Assembly (NCBI GenBank): GCA_022360055.1
Contig: JAKSDO010000161.1
Location: forward strand, 1 to 56,212
From: Cytophagales bacterium
Lineage (GTDB): Bacteria; Bacteroidota; Bacteroidia; Cytophagales; Cyclobacteriaceae
DNA length: 56,212 nt
Direction of reading: 5' to 3'
The notes under the pieces were generated by a model. That model made no database searches. It had not been told where the DNA came from and saw only the letters and a list, made by a program, of their open reading frames with translations. Both the position numbers and the translations under genes were made by a program. Numbering within the stretch: the stretch's first letter is position 1; the number at the start of each line of letters is the position of its first letter. Shown one piece after another: positions 35,366 to 42,886 of the stretch.

Positions 35366-35490
35366 CGAAAATCGTATGTCTCTTTGACAAAATTCATAAC
35401 CTCCTTTTCAGTCCATCGCTCCGTTAAATGTTTTATGATCCGGTCAAAACCCTTGGCGGCACGAACAGTCCAGACAATCTCTAAAGCCAT
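35366..35490 (-). pseudogene. Truncated RelE/ParE-like toxin
   Basis: The first ~42 codons read as a ParE/RelE-type toxin start: EIVWTVRAAKGFDRIIKHL then TERWTEKEVMNFVKETYDF. Full toxins of this family have about 95 residues. At 35366 the frame runs straight into the antisense of the OmpA-domain gene, whose stop is at 35363-35365, so the second half of the toxin, including its usual catalytic end, is gone. The remaining open frame to 35215 is a meaningless hybrid. It begins inside the end of the antitoxin gene (10-base overlap), the usual antitoxin-first layout. Confidence 0.7.
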
Positions 35491-35708
35491 TTCTTATACT
35501 TTTTCATTACTTCTTCATGAGAGATCACTTCTCCCTTGTCGGCCTGGGCAATGCCTTCTAATATCTCCGCTCGTTCTTCCGCACCTATTGTATCCCACCA
35601 ATCTACTTCCTTGGACTTTTTCAGGTCAATAAATTCTTTAATAATTTCTATATCTCTCACTCCTGCCAACCATCGTATCAACTCTAGCTTTTCTGCCTTT
35701 ATATCCAT
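35481..35708 (-). CDS. Antitoxin of a ParE/RelE-type pair (orphaned)
   Basis: A 75-residue protein starting MDIKAEKLELIRWLAGVRD, with a helical middle and the end ISHEEVMKKYKKWL. This matches small antitoxins that precede ParE-like toxins in Bacteroidota; GEVISHEEVMKKYKKWL wraps around the toxin. ATG at 35708 is chosen over a longer frame to 35846, which would read through repeat copy B. Because the toxin behind it is cut, it may be a relic. Confidence 0.7.
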   Translation of the reverse strand: MDIKAEKLELIRWLAGVRDIEIIKEFIDLKKSKEVDWWDTIGAEERAEILEGIAQADKGEVISHEEVMKKYKKWL

Positions 35709-35807
35709 TATGTCTCTTATTTTTTGGTCCACCAAATTTAACGGTTTCACATGATAAATTGATCTACTCCTACGGATGATATTGATTAATTTCTTCAATA
35801 AGCTCTT

Positions 35808-35845
35808 CCCAACACTGAAGCGGAAGTTACTTCCGCGATTTTTCA
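35808..35845 (+). repeat. Dispersed palindromic repeat, copy B
   Basis: CCCAACACTGAAGCGG then AAGTTACTTCCGCGATTTTTC: the full core, 100 bases upstream of the antitoxin start. It lacks the 55-base tail seen in copies C and E. Confidence 0.8.
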
Positions 35846-35890
35846 TTTACCTGTTCATTTTAGGCAATTCACTGCATTAAAGCTTATCCG

Positions 35891-37147
35891 TTACCTGCTG
35901 TTTTTCTTTTTGCTCAGTCGTTCAATCTCCTTTGTCAAAGTCTGTTTTTCTGTATTTGATTTTGTCAGCTCGATGGCTTGTCGGTAATGGTCAATCGCTT
36001 TGTCGATGTTTCTGTCTACATACAAGTAGCCCAGCAGTTCGTGATAGTAATTGCTTTCCTTCAGGTTTAGTTTTTCGGCTTCCGGAATAGCCTTTTCGTA
36101 TCCGTAAACTTTGGCAAAGGCAAATGTCCTGTTCAATGCTGTTATGGGTGAATATTCAATAGGCATAAGCTGATTGTACAACTGTAAAATATGTTGCCAT
36201 TTGTTTTCATCCGTTGGCGTTGTATGCCAATAGGCAATGCCTGCTTCCAAATGATATTTTGATATTTCATTTCCATGACAAGCGTTCACCAAATAGTAAT
36301 TGCCTTTTTCAATCAGCGATTTGTCCCACAAGTTTTTGTCCTGTTCGTCAAAAAGAATAGCTTCACCTTTATCATTTGTTCTCGCTTCAATTCGTGAACT
36401 TTGAAAACACATTAAAGCAAGTAAAGCGTTTGTTTGTGGTGTATCTGTCCATGGATTTTCTGTTAGGACCAAGGCTAACCTGACAGCTTCCGAACAAAGT
36501 TCCTTTCGGATTAACTGATTGTCCGTTTTGGAAAAGTAACCTTCGTTAAACAATAAGTATAAAGTTTTCAACACCGTGTCCAATCTTGATTGGATTTCTT
36601 TTTCACTTAATATTTTGATGTGAAAATTGTCGTTACGAAGATTAGTTCTTGCCCTTTGTAATCGTTTTTTTATAGTTTCTTTTTTGGTTAAAAAGGCATT
36701 GGAAATTTCTTCTACGCTGAAACCACAAAGAATTTGAAGCGCCAAACAGATCTGGGCTTCGATTGAATTAGCCGGATTACAAACTGCAAAAATCATTGCC
36801 AATTGACTGTCGGCAATAATTTCATTGCTTATCTCGAAACTATATTCCGATTCAAATTCACTTACTCTTAGGTTGTTTTTGATCTGGTTTTCAAAAACGT
36901 TCAAATGTTTGAAATAATCTTTGGTTTTGTTTTTGGCTACGGTATAAAGCCAAGCAGTTGGATTGTCCGGAATGTCATTAATACCCCAATATTCGGAAGC
37001 TTTTAGAAATGTTTCACTTGCAATATCTTCAGCAATCTCGATATGTTTCAAACCAAAATGACGGCACAAAACAGCCGTCATTTTGGCATATTCTTGTCGG
37101 AATAGATGTGGTAAAAGTTCCTTACGCGATTTTTTACCTTTTGCCAT
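35891..37147 (-). CDS. ECF42-type RNA polymerase sigma factor with long C-terminal domain (DUF6596)
   Basis: A 418-residue sigma factor. Residues 1-180 carry sigma region 2 (HFGLKHIEIAEDIASETFLKASEYW) and region 4 (QILCGFSVEEISNAFLTKKETIKKRLQRART). The remaining ~230 residues are the DUF6596/TPR-like extension (LYLLFNEGYF, ALLALMCFQSSRIEART, YHELLGYLYVDRNIDKAIDHY). That long tail, and the adjoining YCII gene, are the hallmarks of group ECF42, which lacks an anti-sigma factor and is thought to be controlled by its own tail. It overlaps the YCII stop by one base (TAATG). Confidence 0.92.
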   Translation of the reverse strand: MAKGKKSRKELLPHLFRQEYAKMTAVLCRHFGLKHIEIAEDIASETFLKASEYWGINDIPDNPTAWLYTVAKNKTKDYFKHLNVFENQIKNNLRVSEFESEYSFEISNEIIADSQLAMIFAVCNPANSIEAQICLALQILCGFSVEEISNAFLTKKETIKKRLQRARTNLRNDNFHIKILSEKEIQSRLDTVLKTLYLLFNEGYFSKTDNQLIRKELCSEAVRLALVLTENPWTDTPQTNALLALMCFQSSRIEARTNDKGEAILFDEQDKNLWDKSLIEKGNYYLVNACHGNEISKYHLEAGIAYWHTTPTDENKWQHILQLYNQLMPIEYSPITALNRTFAFAKVYGYEKAIPEAEKLNLKESNYYHELLGYLYVDRNIDKAIDHYRQAIELTKSNTEKQTLTKEIERLSKKKNSR

Positions 37148-37488
37148 TAATCTCGTTTTAACACCTCACGGACTTCGATATTTCCTCCTGTTTTAAAAAT
37201 AGGATTGGCTTTGGCAATTTCTACTGCTTCTTCAATGGTTTCGACTTTTACAACGATATAACCTGCTATAAATTCTTTAATTTCGGTGTAAGGGCCATCC
37301 GTTACTACATTATCAGGTTTTACGGTTTTAGCGCTTCCGGGAGTTGGCAAAAGTGTATTCCCTTTATCTGCCAGCTTGTTTTGGGCTGCAATACTTCCCA
37401 GCCAATTCATTCTTTCCTGCATTTGCTCGGGAGAAGGTTTGAAGCTGGAAACATCATTTACTCTGAAAATTAATGCGAATTCTTTCAT
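37147..37488 (-). CDS. YCII-related (DGPF) protein partner of ECF42
   Basis: A 113-residue YCII-family protein: MKEFALIFRVND, then the diagnostic DGPYTEIKEFIAGYIVVKV and EEAVEIAKANPIFK...IEVREV. DGPF/YCII genes are conserved neighbours of ECF42 sigma factors and usually their regulatory targets; the biochemical role is not established. It follows the azoreductase by 20 bases and shares one base with the sigma gene, so the three are probably one operon. Confidence 0.92.
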   Translation of the reverse strand: MKEFALIFRVNDVSSFKPSPEQMQERMNWLGSIAAQNKLADKGNTLLPTPGSAKTVKPDNVVTDGPYTEIKEFIAGYIVVKVETIEEAVEIAKANPIFKTGGNIEVREVLKRD

Positions 37489-37508
37489 TTTATAATTTTT
37501 TAATGGTT

Positions 37509-38099
37509 TTAATTAAGGATTGAGTCCAATTTTTCCTTTGCTGTCTTTCTTTTTTCTTCGTACTTAAACCGGTTTTCATCCAGTTCTATAAACTCGATAT
37601 CTTCGATGCCCAAGAAGCCTAAAAACGTAGCAATATAGTTTTTCGAAAAATCCATTGGACTACCTAAAGGTACGCCTCCGGTAGTAATTACAACAATGGC
37701 TTTTTTGTTTTTAACCAGTCCGACAGGATAACCTTGTTCGCTATATTGAAATGTTTTGCCTGCTCTTGCGACCAAATCAAAATAAGCTTTCAAACTGGCG
37801 GGGATTCCAAAATTGTACATGGGAGCACCCATTACCAAAATGTCACTTTCCATAAGTTCATCTACAAGGCCATCCGATAATTTTGTAACTCTTTGTTGTT
37901 CTTCATTCAGTTCTCCATGATGAAAAACAGCTTCTAAAAACTTATCATCCGGAAATGGCAAATTACTGTATGCTACATCTCTATTGATTACTTCCGCGTT
38001 TGGGTGTTTGATTAATAATTTGGAAATAATAGCATCTACCTCGCTCCGACTAATAGATGTTTTTTCCGCTGCACTGGAGTTAATTTTCAATACTTTCAT
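37509..38099 (-). CDS. azoR: FMN-dependent NADH-azoreductase (AzoR family)
   Basis: A 196-residue flavodoxin-fold quinone/azo reductase. It begins MKVLKINSSAAEKTSISRSE (FMN phosphate loop), has APMYNFGIPASLKAYFDLVARAG (FMN and dimer site) and TTGGVPLGSPMDFSKNY. It reduces quinones and azo compounds with NADH, a defence against electrophiles. ATG at 38099 is chosen; the open frame to 38189 adds residues unlike the family. An inverted repeat sits just upstream. Confidence 0.9.
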   Translation of the reverse strand: MKVLKINSSAAEKTSISRSEVDAIISKLLIKHPNAEVINRDVAYSNLPFPDDKFLEAVFHHGELNEEQQRVTKLSDGLVDELMESDILVMGAPMYNFGIPASLKAYFDLVARAGKTFQYSEQGYPVGLVKNKKAIVVITTGGVPLGSPMDFSKNYIATFLGFLGIEDIEFIELDENRFKYEEKRKTAKEKLDSILN

Positions 38100-38113
38100 T
38101 TTTCGAAATTTAA

Positions 38114-38133
38114 AGTTCACTCTAGTGACGACT
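38114..38133. promoter_or_regulatory. Imperfect inverted repeat upstream of azoR
   Basis: AGTTCACTCTAGTGACGACT contains TCACT-CT-AGTGA, 15-34 bases before the azoreductase start; a 12-bp palindrome CATTTTAAAATG follows at 38136-38147. HxlR/MarR-type repressors commonly sit at such sites before azoreductase genes. No such repressor gene is in the window. Confidence 0.4.
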
Positions 38134-38185
38134 GACATTTTAAAATGAGGACAAGCCTTGTTCCATATTTTCAGTATTGTGTTTT

Positions 38186-38410
38186 TCAAGTAGCAGGTTG
38201 ACCAAACCCAATTGGGTTTATACCTGTGTATTCTTTGTTCAAATCTAAAAGATCCAATGGATTGTTTGACCGATTCATAGAGGTTACAACTACAAAAGTG
38301 TAAATCTCAGTTGTTTTGCTGTTGCTGTGCCCGACTAGGGGTTGAATATACCTTACAGTTCCATCTTCCAATGAATGTATTGCAAAATTACGCCTTAATA
38401 CAGGCAGACC
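38186..38410 (-). pseudogene. C-terminal remnant of a tyrosine recombinase/integrase
   Basis: The - strand reads LRRNFAIHSLEDGTVRYIQP, LVGHSNSKTTEIYTFV and then a tail NPLD. This is the end of an XerC/D-like integrase: the LRHSFATHLLEDG box with its Arg, the LLGHSSSKTTEIYTHV box with the catalytic Tyr, both slightly decayed (His to Asn in the first box, His to Phe after the Tyr). The N-terminal ~two thirds is absent and the sequence stops at repeat copy C. Not functional alone. Confidence 0.8.
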
Positions 38411-38506
38411 CCAACACCGAAGCGGAAGTTACTTCCGCGATTTTTGTCTTTTCCGGCAGGTTCTTCCGGCTTTGATTCCGAACTAAGTTCCGCTCCGGAG
38501 ACGAGA
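38411..38506 (+). repeat. Dispersed palindromic repeat, copy C (long form)
   Basis: CCAACACCGAAGCGG, core AAGTTACTTCCGCGATTTTT, then a 55-base tail (GTCTTTTCCGGCAGGTTC to CTCCGGAGACGA) that copy E repeats with a single mismatch over about 88 bases. It abuts the integrase remnant. Confidence 0.85.
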
Positions 38507-38791
38507 GGCAGGTCTGGAGGCAACCTTGCGTGGTTGGTTATTTTTTGTATCGCCGGTGTTTCAGAGTACCACAATGTATCCGTTTGGTGTCGGGCATATC
38601 ACTTATTTGGACTGAAAAATCAGATACATAATCCCTGCGATGCTGGTGAGTTTGCCGGGATTCTGGAAATCAACCTTAACGAAACAAAAGTACAGGGGCT
38701 CACTTAAAATCTACAATAAAGATTACCGCATGGAATATATCTATTTATCAATCTATTCCAAGCCAGCAGCCCCCATACGCTTTCTACATCA
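38507..38791. other. Intergenic stretch after repeat C
   Basis: About 285 bases between repeat C and the end of the rhamnosidase gene. I see no gene, no clear terminator and no recognised remnant in it. Confidence 0.4.
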
Positions 38792-41644
38792 TTATCTAAC
38801 AATTATCTTGTGCGTCTTCACGGCATCATCCAGCACCAATTGCAGAAGATAAGTGCCTGAAGCTAAATTACCGATCGGGATCACAACTTCTGGATTGAAA
38901 TCCGCAGACTCTAAAATCACCCGTTCTCCCATAAGATCGAGTAAACGGAACTCTGCCTGGTCATAATCAATTCCCGATCGTATTTTCAAGAAATGTCCTT
39001 TGTTCACCGGGTTAGGGTAAACTTGGGCCTTCAATGCTGTGATATACCCCGTTACGGTGATATCGCTATTACTTACAATGGTCCAATTCCCAGGCTGGAA
39101 CCGGTATTTGATGTATTGACTATCCTCTGAATCATAGCTCACTCCCGGAATACCTTGTACAGGTTGTCCATTTTGCCAGATCACTGTACCATTAACTTCA
39201 ATCTTTGATACGGAGCCTGAGGTGCTTGAGATATTCCTGGGAACTCCCACTACAGCTTCGGTATTGGGAGGAGAAATCAGGGTTTGAGTGAAAGTCTCAT
39301 CATTATTTTTAACGTAGGATGCAGTAATATTACCTTTTACTGTAGGAATGATACTCGATATCTCATTAAGCCCTGCATCCTGCGGCTCGAAAATATACTC
39401 GGAGTATGCGGCCTGGGTGGGACGGACCCCAAGAGTATATGCGCTCATATGGTATAGTGGGCCGGCTGACCAGGCATGATTATTACTATTTTTAGCTGGA
39501 AATTCTTCCCAAAGCGTGGAAGACCAACCGTTGATCATTTCGGAGTACCGTGCTCTCATACGGTCCAGTGCCTCGCTTGGATCTAAAAGTGACATGGCCA
39601 GTTCTACATACATTTCCTGGTAGGGCCCCGCATTATAATGTGATCGCAGCACATTCAAGACATCTGCCTTTTTTGACTCATCTGCCATCCCGGCCAGGAC
39701 GGCCCATCCATTGCTTCGGTCATCTACCACGGTTGATTGTTGTCCGTTCAGACTGTGAAAACAATAAGCGCTGCCAGTCCAGAAATAGTTATTGAAATTG
39801 TTCTTTACAGGTGTTAAAAGATTTTCATAATAGGAAACATCTGCCGTTTGACCAAGTATCTCGGCAATCTTGATCATATTTTCCAACAGTACGATGTAGA
39901 GGGCATTCACTACCGTATTAGCACTTCCGGTTACCACATCCTTATTGTCTCCCCAGTCGATCCAGTTCCATAAGTCCCCCCCCTGTTCAGGCTGAAGGAT
40001 CAACATACCATCATTATTAGCAGTACTTTCAAGGTATTCAATGAACTTCCTGGTTTGAGGATAGAGCTCTTCGAGTAAAGCCTGATCACCGGTATACAAG
40101 TAATACTCCCATAATATGGCAACCGCTGCCATATTTTGATCTGGCAAATTAAATCTAGTACCAGGAGCAGTAGTATAAAGGGAACCGTCAGCTTTTTGGG
40201 TATTCAGCAATTCGCGAAAACCTTTTCGGGCAAGTAAGTGACCTCGCTCATCATACAGATAAAAAGAATAGAGGATCTGCTCGGACACATCACCCCACCA
40301 CTGGCCCCGCTCCCGGTCAGGACAATCATAAAAAATATCCCGCATGCACACATAAGACGTGTTCTTGCATTTCGTCCAAAGCAGGTTTAACTGGGGGTCG
40401 CTACTTGAAAAATCTCCTACTATGTCAGCATCATATCCAGTCTGCCTGAACTTCAGGTCCAAAATGCTTACCGGGCTCGTCACATTGGTAAACTCATACC
40501 TTACAGTATGCTTACTCGAGTTTTGCCAGGCATAGCATTCAAATTCCTGCACACCGCCTTTTGTGATGTATTCCTGGTAGTAAAAGTCATTCAATACAAA
40601 GCGGATCTTCACTTCTGCCGGGGCGTCTATTTTTAGGTAAGGATTCCCTTGAATGTTAATACCCAAATTTCCTGTAATTGTACCATCGGCGTTCACTGTA
40701 GATGGCAGATCAGCTTGATTAAGGTACGCTGACAGTCCAAAATCTTTCCAAAGGGGTATGGTACGATGTACCAGATTGTTCCATGGAGCTACCGGGGGCA
40801 CTCCCTTGCTGACGGCACTACTCCACAGATTATCATTGAATCCCAAAGTATACCAATCCGATACTTCACTCCGCGCATCATAGATAACCGGCCATGCTAC
40901 CCATTTATAATCCGTCCATTGCTTCATTTGATTGTTTTCCGAACCATAACGCACATCTGACAACCCCGGCAAAGTAAATGATTCGTTTTCACTGGCACAC
41001 AGGATCCATTCACTGGTACCTTCAAGCCTGTAATACCCCTGTTTTACAATACCATAGATCGGATCTCCAAAAGTGGCGTTGTCAAAAGTGATGGTCCCCG
41101 TGACATCGTAGAGATAATTGAAAGTCCCTCTTTGAAATGCCGGATGCTCTGTTACCTTCCACGAATTATCCGAAATAATCCTGGAAGGGCTCGAACCAAC
41201 CAAATCGCATTGAAACAAAAACCCGCCATGGTCTGTCATTAAATGCGAATAGCCCTCTTCACCTCCCTTGTGCCAAACCAGGGCAGCAATAATGTTATCT
41301 CCGTCCTGAAAATACGGAGACAGGTCTATTTCATCATAGTATGTATTACTTAGGTCCGGGCGAGCATCAAGTCCCCCACCCCGGACTACGAGCTGGCCAT
41401 TTACATACAACCAATAGTTGTTCTCGGCGGCAATTTTTGTTATGGCACTTGTGGGTTGGCCACTGAGTGTTACTTTCTTCCTCAAAGCCAGCCAAGTATT
41501 GTTGGGTCCCTGAGCCGAAGTCCAGATCCAATGGGCGGACCAATCGGCTTGCGCGAATACTTCCTGAATATTAAATACATACTGTGCCCATATGACGATC
41601 ACAATCATAAGTGTTCTTACTGAAAATTTATCTTTTCCCTTCAT
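38792..41644 (-). CDS. GH78 alpha-L-rhamnosidase with T9SS type A sorting tail
   Basis: A 950-residue secreted enzyme. After a signal peptide (cleaved near FAQA) comes an N-terminal carbohydrate-binding beta-domain (WSAHWIWTSAQGPNNTWLALRK, YWLYVNGQLVVRGG), then the (alpha/alpha)6 barrel with the GH78 landmark DCPDRERGQWWGD near 441 and the EQGGDLWNWIDWGD region, and a C-terminal beta-domain (about 780-840). The last ~80 residues (VYPNPVNKGHFLKI ... LASGTYLLQL ... HKIIVR) are a type A T9SS tail, so the enzyme is secreted and attached to the surface. It releases L-rhamnose from glycans such as ulvan, gellan or rhamnogalacturonan; the exact glycan is unknown. Confidence 0.92.
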   Translation of the reverse strand: MKGKDKFSVRTLMIVIVIWAQYVFNIQEVFAQADWSAHWIWTSAQGPNNTWLALRKKVTLSGQPTSAITKIAAENNYWLYVNGQLVVRGGGLDARPDLSNTYYDEIDLSPYFQDGDNIIAALVWHKGGEEGYSHLMTDHGGFLFQCDLVGSSPSRIISDNSWKVTEHPAFQRGTFNYLYDVTGTITFDNATFGDPIYGIVKQGYYRLEGTSEWILCASENESFTLPGLSDVRYGSENNQMKQWTDYKWVAWPVIYDARSEVSDWYTLGFNDNLWSSAVSKGVPPVAPWNNLVHRTIPLWKDFGLSAYLNQADLPSTVNADGTITGNLGINIQGNPYLKIDAPAEVKIRFVLNDFYYQEYITKGGVQEFECYAWQNSSKHTVRYEFTNVTSPVSILDLKFRQTGYDADIVGDFSSSDPQLNLLWTKCKNTSYVCMRDIFYDCPDRERGQWWGDVSEQILYSFYLYDERGHLLARKGFRELLNTQKADGSLYTTAPGTRFNLPDQNMAAVAILWEYYLYTGDQALLEELYPQTRKFIEYLESTANNDGMLILQPEQGGDLWNWIDWGDNKDVVTGSANTVVNALYIVLLENMIKIAEILGQTADVSYYENLLTPVKNNFNNYFWTGSAYCFHSLNGQQSTVVDDRSNGWAVLAGMADESKKADVLNVLRSHYNAGPYQEMYVELAMSLLDPSEALDRMRARYSEMINGWSSTLWEEFPAKNSNNHAWSAGPLYHMSAYTLGVRPTQAAYSEYIFEPQDAGLNEISSIIPTVKGNITASYVKNNDETFTQTLISPPNTEAVVGVPRNISSTSGSVSKIEVNGTVIWQNGQPVQGIPGVSYDSEDSQYIKYRFQPGNWTIVSNSDITVTGYITALKAQVYPNPVNKGHFLKIRSGIDYDQAEFRLLDLMGERVILESADFNPEVVIPIGNLASGTYLLQLVLDDAVKTHKIIVR

Positions 41645-41955
41645 GATTAATTGGTTAAATCGATTGAATTACTATTTAATACTTAAATCAGTTGGTGCTG
41701 ACCCGACCACTATTTTCTGGCAGACAAAGGATATCCAGGTCTTCTGTTGAAATGGTAGCAAAGCGATCTGCAGCCACTGCTCTTCCCGATCACTTTCCAA
41801 TGTACCTTCGCTGCTGTATTGGAGGGCATTACCAGGTGATATCTAAGTTTCTAAAATGTTCCGGGCACTTTGTAAATTCCCAGAAACGTTACATTACCTA
41901 TCGTAAAAAATCACAAAACTTCTCAAAACGATATTGAGCAGTCAGTCAAACCGGA
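41645..41955. other. Gap between GH78 and PorP with a possible gene remnant
   Basis: About 310 bases. The - strand part 41672-41842 has a coding look (listed separately); the rest carries no recognisable feature. Confidence 0.4.
41672..41842 (-). pseudogene. Possible C-terminal gene remnant
   Basis: The - strand is open for 56 codons and ends in TAG: it reads SPGNALQYSSEGTLESDREE, then QWLQIALLPFQQKTWISF and SAPTDLSIK. The composition is protein-like, but there is no start, and a stop precedes it in frame. I do not recognise the family. It could be the end of an enzyme lost from this PUL. Confidence 0.35.
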
Positions 41956-42876
41956 TTAATCTATCCTTAACTGTACGACAAACTCAAAATTGCCGCCGGC
42001 ATTTCCATTGTATTCCGCCGATCCCGTGGTAAACATCGAACTAAAAGCGACAAGGTCTTTTATCTCGGCACCAACACCGAAAGTGGCACACTTAGAAGTG
42101 TGATACATCGTAAAAAAACTCAGCTTTTCATCTAAAAAGTTTATTTGTGCCCCAATATCCACTACTTCCTTATACTCCTTCACTTTTCGATAGACTGCCT
42201 TGGGCCTTAGATTGATGGTATTTGTCCCCTCTCTTAACAAAATGTTATAACCTGCCGCTACAAAAACGGTAGGTTGTCTTATTGAGGTCATCATACTTTC
42301 ATCGTTATCATAAACCAGTGCGCCCAGATGTAATCCTGCTGCCTGAATGTGGAGTTCACCTATAGTATATGACAAACCAAAATCACTGTCAACTTGTATC
42401 CCGGTATCATTAAAATTTGCTACTACCGGATCCCCCGGGTCTCCTATCAATTCATCTTCATTTATACGTTCGTCGACCGCTCCAAGAGACAGCCCGAAAG
42501 CTAAGTTTTGATTAGGAGCCAAAGGGAGGTGATATGAATAATTGGCAATGAAACGCGTCCCTTTTAATATTCCCATTTCTTGCCTGAATACCGCCAGACC
42601 TAAGCCTACACGCTTGCTGTAACCGTAGTCTGCCGTTACATATTGCGTGTTTGTACCCGAACTAATACTGCTGGCTTGTCGCTGGTATGACAGCGTGATT
42701 TTAAGATCTTCCTCAACACCTGACATGGCAGGATTGAGAGCAAACTGATTAAAAAAATACACAGATCCTGACGAACTTAACTGTGCATGTCCTTTCTGAG
42801 CGGAAAATAAAGGAAGCAGACATATGATCACTGTCCTAAAACCTCTTCTGAAAATAGATTTATATATATGTTGCAT
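41956..42876 (-). CDS. PorP/SprF-family T9SS membrane protein (PUL 2)
   Basis: A 306-residue protein of normal PorP/SprF length: signal peptide ending GHA, then the family start SVYFFNQFALNPAMSGVEED, a series of beta-strands (RFIANYSYHLPL, LRPKAVYRKVKE, GAQINFLDEKLSFFTMYHTS) and an outer-membrane ending FEFVVQLRID. It follows the type B cargo gene by 10 bases and is presumably its dedicated secretion or anchoring partner. Confidence 0.92.
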   Translation of the reverse strand: MQHIYKSIFRRGFRTVIICLLPLFSAQKGHAQLSSSGSVYFFNQFALNPAMSGVEEDLKITLSYQRQASSISSGTNTQYVTADYGYSKRVGLGLAVFRQEMGILKGTRFIANYSYHLPLAPNQNLAFGLSLGAVDERINEDELIGDPGDPVVANFNDTGIQVDSDFGLSYTIGELHIQAAGLHLGALVYDNDESMMTSIRQPTVFVAAGYNILLREGTNTINLRPKAVYRKVKEYKEVVDIGAQINFLDEKLSFFTMYHTSKCATFGVGAEIKDLVAFSSMFTTGSAEYNGNAGGNFEFVVQLRID

Positions 42877-42886
42877 TTTTTATCGA

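Noticed and set aside
41692-41937. 81-residue + strand frame between GH78 and PorP
   Set aside because: No recognisable pattern, and the opposite strand has the more protein-like reading.
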